From contig SYAK01000178.1 in the NCBI GenBank assembly GCA_005788935.1, positions 1-17,688 on the forward strand: DNA of 17,688 nucleotides. The letters run 5' to 3'. Below the pieces are notes generated by a model that was given only the letters and a program-made list of their open reading frames with translations, did not search any database and was not told the origin of the DNA. Each line of letters begins with the position of its first letter. The first letter of the stretch is position 1. This document shows, in pieces, positions 14,426 through 17,688 of the stretch. The DNA is from Pseudomonadota bacterium. Lineage in GTDB: Bacteria > Myxococcota > UBA9042 > PHBI01. Both the position numbers and the translations under genes were made by a program.

Positions 14426-16404
14426 AGCGGTCCCTCCAGGGGTGCGGTGGCGCCGTTGCGGGCCTTCAGCGCCTCGGCGATGGCCGTGTCGAAGAGGGGC
14501 TCAAGCTCGGCGCGGTCCTCGGGTGCGAGCGGCGCGACGGTCTTCTGGCGCAGGTCGCTCGCCTCCTTCAGGCGTCCGTCGGCGGTCAGGAGCGCCACGA
14601 GCATCACGGGCGCCATCAGGTCGTCGGGCGTGTCTGTCAGGGCCTGCGCGAGGAGCGGCATGGCCTCCGTGGTGAAGCCCTGCTCGAGCAGCACCTCGGC
14701 GAGCTGGCGTGGCCCCCCCGCGGCGGCGATGGCGCGCGTCCGCGCGGATGTGGGGGTCGTGGGTGGCGGGGCGCCGCGCGTCGTGAGCAGCTCGAGGAGA
14801 TAGCGCAGCAGGAGGGCCTCGCGATGTTCGTTGTCGGTCTTCAGGACGCGGTCGACGAGAGCCCTGGCGCTCGCCGTGTCCGAGCGGGCGATCGCGAGCT
14901 GGGCGAGGAGGAGGGCCGAGACGTGGTCGTCTGGAAAGCGTCGCAGTTGGTCCTCGAGGAGTGTCACGGCGCCTTGGGCGTCACCGCTGTCGCGCCGGAT
15001 CTGCGCGAGCTGCGGGCGGAGCTCGGCGAGGTCTGGAGCCAGCTTGAGAGCCCGCTCGAAGGCCTGGCCGGCCTCGGCGAAGCGGCCGGTTGCAGCGAGC
15101 AGCTGTCCGAGCGCGTTCGCGGTCTCGCCGGTCTCGTGGCCTGTCGCGTGGGCCCGCGCGAGGGACGCGATGGCCGCCTCGTCGTCATCGGCCGCGGCGT
15201 GGACCTGCGCGAGGAGAAGCCACGCCTCTTCGGAGTCGGGAAACAGACGGGTCTCCTCCTCGATAAGGGCCACAGTCGCTTGGTGGCGGTTCGCGTCGAG
15301 GGGCGTATCTGGGGCGTCACCAAGGGCCTCGAGGTGGGCCTCGGCGAGGCGGAGACCGCGGACGTGCGGTTGGATGGTCCGCGCGGCACGCGTCGCGCTC
15401 CGCGCCTCCGCGATGAGGGCCGCGTGCTCGGATCGTGGCGTGAGGTCGAGTCGTTCGAGGGCGAGCTCGGCGAGCTCGACGCGGGGTTCCGGGAAGGCGG
15501 TGTCGATCGCGGCTTCGGTGAAGTGTCTGAGCGCCTCCGCGGGGCGGTCGTCGAGGCGGGCGAGGCGCCCGAGCAGGTAGTGGGTCATGGGGTCAGTCGC
15601 GAGGCGGGTCGCCCGCTCGAAGGTCATGCGAGCGAGGTCGGCTTTGCCAGATGCATACTCAAGACGTCCTTGTAGGAAAATCAGTGCGGGATCATCCGGC
15701 ATCAGCCGGGCCGCGACGGCGACGAGGCGAGTCGCGTCCTCGAGCGCGCGGGCGGCGGTCAGGCCCATCGCGCGAAACGCGAGGCTCGTAGCGAGGAGCG
15801 CGGGTGGGGTGAGCGGGCGCACCTCGGGGGCCTCGGCGAGGCGGCGGGTCGGGGTGAGGGGCGGCAGGGTTGGCAGGACATGCCACGGGCCGTCGGCGAA
15901 GCGGACCGCGAAGGTCCGGGCGAGGAGCTCGGTCGCGGAAAAGCGTGTCCCGGCCACGACCGCGTAGGCCGGGGTAAGTCCGACTGCGCGGCCGAGGGCT
16001 CCGACGAGCATCGCGCGCTCGAACGATGAGGTCGGCGGCAGCTGGGTGGGTGGGGCCTTGTCGATAAGGCGCTGGGCGAGGCCGTTGACCGGAGTCGGCG
16101 CGTCGGGGGCGTCACCCGGGAGGGCTCGGTGCGGCATCTGGGCGGTCAGCGCCAGAAGGGGCTCGATGCGGCTCCCGTGGAGTTCGGCGAGCAGCCGGAC
16201 GGCGGTGCCTGGCGCGTCGAGCGGCGCCCGGTCGGCCTCGGCGAGTCCGTCGGTCGAGGGTGGCGCGGTCGCGGTCGCATCCGGTTTTGAGACGGTCGGG
16301 GGCTCGCCCGCTGTGGGCCTCAAGAAGGTGAGCCACGCCGCGAGCGTGAGGGCGCCGAGGCCGAGGAGGGCAAAGGGTATCAGCTGGCGCAGGGGGGGGG
16401 TCAT
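14422..16404 (-). CDS. Membrane-anchored TPR protein
   Basis: A 660-residue protein starts with MTPPLRQLIPFALLGLGALT and continues into one helix (about 5-28); the rest is predicted periplasmic or cytoplasmic, topology unsure. After an acidic, Pro/Thr-rich stretch come many TPR-like helix pairs, for example DPALIFLQGRLEYASGKADL, MTHYLLGRLARLDDRPAEAL, ETANALGQLLAATGRFAEAG and HVSALLLAQLAIARSDTASA. TPRs act as protein-binding scaffolds; the partner is unknown, and the adjacent kinase is a candidate. ATG 16404 is preferred because GGAG lies 10 nt before it and the helix follows at once; an in-frame start at 16458 would add 18 basic residues and overlap the kinase gene by 29 bp. A run of nine C bases lies at codons 2-5. 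The stop overlaps rsmG. Confidence 0.85.
   Translation of the reverse strand: MTPPLRQLIPFALLGLGALTLAAWLTFLRPTAGEPPTVSKPDATATAPPSTDGLAEADRAPLDAPGTAVRLLAELHGSRIEPLLALTAQMPHRALPGDAPDAPTPVNGLAQRLIDKAPPTQLPPTSSFERAMLVGALGRAVGLTPAYAVVAGTRFSATELLARTFAVRFADGPWHVLPTLPPLTPTRRLAEAPEVRPLTPPALLATSLAFRAMGLTAARALEDATRLVAVAARLMPDDPALIFLQGRLEYASGKADLARMTFERATRLATDPMTHYLLGRLARLDDRPAEALRHFTEAAIDTAFPEPRVELAELALERLDLTPRSEHAALIAEARSATRAARTIQPHVRGLRLAEAHLEALGDAPDTPLDANRHQATVALIEEETRLFPDSEEAWLLLAQVHAAADDDEAAIASLARAHATGHETGETANALGQLLAATGRFAEAGQAFERALKLAPDLAELRPQLAQIRRDSGDAQGAVTLLEDQLRRFPDDHVSALLLAQLAIARSDTASARALVDRVLKTDNEHREALLLRYLLELLTTRGAPPPTTPTSARTRAIAAAGGPRQLAEVLLEQGFTTEAMPLLAQALTDTPDDLMAPVMLVALLTADGRLKEASDLRQKTVAPLAPEDRAELEPLFDTAIAEALKARNGATAPLEGPL
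16392..16400. repeat. G9/C9 homopolymer at the start of the TPR gene
   Basis: Nine G on the plus strand (nine C on the coding strand) cover codons 2-5, directly after ATG 16404. Gain or loss of one base would shift the frame at once. It is long enough for slippage, but also for a sequencing error. Confidence 0.85.
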
Positions 16405-16429
16405 GCGGCGGGATCTCCGGTGGCGCGAT

Positions 16430-17688
16430 TCAGCCTGTGGCGTGGAGCAGCCCCGCATTCCTGAGCAGGAGGGCGAGTCGCAGACGCGTATGGAGGGGGC
16501 CAGGACAGTTCGCGAGCGTGGCGCCGTCGGTCAGGAGGTATCCGGCCATGCGTGCTTGGTCCTGATTGAGGCGGCCAAGAAGCCACTGTGCATCGTTGCC
16601 GTTTCGGGGCGCGGCGTGTTCAAGCGTCATGGTCGGGGCAAAGATTCCCTCGAGCATGCTGATGGACAGGCCCTGTCCGTTGAGCTCGATGACGAGACGG
16701 ACGATGTCGGGCGCGAGCTCGGGGCGGACGGCGCGAGGCGGGGCGAGGTCGGGGATGAACTCGAACCAGCCGTCCTGCCAGCCGAGGGCTTCGCGCAGGC
16801 GCTCCTCGAGGTGATGAATGAGCGCGAGTTCAAGGTCCGCCTGCGTCAGGGCGCCCGACGCGACGAGGCGCTGTCCGAGGGGCAGGGAGCCGCTGGCGGG
16901 GGCTTCGAGGCTCCGGTCGAGATCGGTCGTCGCGATGCGTCCCGACGAGACGAGCCACGCGCCGAAGAGGTCGGTCTTCAGTGTCGAGAAGGCGGCGAGC
17001 GGTGCACCGGCCCGGAAGAAGAGGTGCTTGCGCGTGTCGCGGGCGCTCAGACGCAGGCAGCCAGTCAGTCGATCGCTCGCGATGCGGAGGAACAGGCTCG
17101 GGATCGCGAAGGGGTCGAGGGCGCCGTCGAGGCTCGGGGGGCGCGGCGGGTCGGCGACGAGTGCTGGCAGCGAGGTGCACAGCGCGGGGAGTTCGCGGAT
17201 ACGCTGCCAGTCGCGGCCGTCGACGCTGACGAGGTCGTCGGGGTGGACGGCATATTCGAGCGCGAGCTGCGCGAGGCGCGCGAGGTCAAGGGGCCCAAAG
17301 AGGCTGCCATCGCGGTTCCGGAAGTGGACCTGCCCTTTGTGGGGATAGGGGGCAGGTGCTTCGCGTCCATCGGATGCGGGCGCGTGGAGGTCGAGGTCGG
17401 CACGCTCGGCGAGTTGCGTCGCGGGCGTCGGAAGCACGCGTCGGACGAAGTCCCGAAGTTCGCGCTGTCGCGTGAGCCGAGGGGGCGAGGTCGCGTCGAT
17501 GGCGGCCGCGAAGGCGCGAGCGGAGGGGAAACGGTCGGCGGGGTCGCGGGCGAGGGCGCCACGCAGGAGCTCACAGACCGCAGGGGGAATGTAGGGGTGG
17601 CGCGCGAGTCGCGGCTCGAGGTCGCACTCGCGGATGTTCATGAGGGTCTGCACCTCGGTGCGTCCGACGAACAGCCGCTGGAGGGTGA
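16430..17688 (-). CDS. Ser/Thr protein kinase C-terminus with GYF-like and DUF4388-like domains (partial)
   Basis: The frame is open to the window end, so the kinase N-lobe and active site are not seen; 418 residues are visible. The first 65 show late kinase subdomains: QRLFVGRTEVQTLMNIRE and LLRGALARDPADRFPSARAF, where the DRFPSA motif with its Arg is typical of Hanks-type bacterial kinases. Next is a GYF-like module (about 120-170: VHFRNRDGSLFGPLDLARLA, VSVDGRDWQRIREL). A DUF4388/PATAN-like region follows (about 195-315: LFLRIASDRLTGCLRLSA, KHLFFRAGAPLAAFS, GSLPLGQRLVASGALTQADL, WQDGWFEFIPD). The tail is helical. Such kinases phosphorylate Ser/Thr on signalling partners. The stop is 25 bp before the TPR start, suggesting an operon. 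It is cytoplasmic as far as seen. Confidence 0.88.
   Translation of the reverse strand, partial: TLQRLFVGRTEVQTLMNIRECDLEPRLARHPYIPPAVCELLRGALARDPADRFPSARAFAAAIDATSPPRLTRQRELRDFVRRVLPTPATQLAERADLDLHAPASDGREAPAPYPHKGQVHFRNRDGSLFGPLDLARLAQLALEYAVHPDDLVSVDGRDWQRIRELPALCTSLPALVADPPRPPSLDGALDPFAIPSLFLRIASDRLTGCLRLSARDTRKHLFFRAGAPLAAFSTLKTDLFGAWLVSSGRIATTDLDRSLEAPASGSLPLGQRLVASGALTQADLELALIHHLEERLREALGWQDGWFEFIPDLAPPRAVRPELAPDIVRLVIELNGQGLSISMLEGIFAPTMTLEHAAPRNGNDAQWLLGRLNQDQARMAGYLLTDGATLANCPGPLHTRLRLALLLRNAGLLHATG

Noticed and set aside
14407..15675. Plus-strand open frame of 422 codons opposite the TPR gene
   Set aside because: It is a mirror of the TPR coding strand; no plausible start signal or recognisable motif.

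Overview
The window is very GC-rich, coding-dense bacterial DNA. It most likely comes from a Myxococcota (former Deltaproteobacteria) chromosome. The clues are a Ser/Thr protein kinase with a GYF-like and a DUF4388-like domain, two ECF sigma factors, many TPR proteins, a giant DUF4175-type membrane protein beside a MoxR ATPase, and overlapping ATGA/GTGA gene junctions. I see no rRNA, tRNA, CRISPR array, insertion sequence or prophage. The assignment to a phylum is an inference.

Layout. (1) 1-4909, minus strand: a tightly coupled operon, DUF4175-like coiled-coil membrane protein -> secreted HExxH peptidase with TPRs -> MoxR AAA+ ATPase (cut by the window edge). Both junctions are 4-bp ATGA overlaps. 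(2) 5126-7592, plus strand: ECF sigma factor -> membrane anti-sigma factor without zinc ligands -> small secreted protein, then a two-helix membrane protein with a PH-like tail. (3) 7593-7671: convergent gap with two strong hairpins. (4) 7672-9867, minus: TonB-dependent outer-membrane receptor of the haem/haemoglobin type. (5) 9868-10237: divergent control region with a leader hairpin, an inverted repeat and five 13-bp tandem repeats carrying nine GATC sites. (6) 10238-10855, plus: a second ECF sigma factor with no adjacent anti-sigma gene. (7) 10856-10954: a 99-bp convergent gap filled with three CTGAC-N5-GTCAG palindromes; related copies lie inside the next gene. (8) 10955-17688, minus: protein kinase (cut by the edge) -> membrane-anchored TPR protein -> rsmG -> lytic transglycosylase with a long Pro-rich linker.

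How the genes may work together. Most of the products act at or sense the cell envelope. The DUF4175/peptidase/MoxR set looks like an envelope-assembly or chaperone module. The first sigma factor and its anti-sigma form a classical envelope-stress switch, with a third secreted protein as candidate sensor or target. The TonB receptor and the second sigma factor share one upstream region and may be co-controlled through the 13-bp repeats. The kinase, TPR protein, RsmG and Slt share strand and close spacing, but a weak terminator and a possible leaderless promoter may give slt its own transcript.

The least expected sequence structure is the family of short palindromic repeats in and around the slt gene, and the GATC-rich tandem repeats between the receptor and the orphan sigma factor.
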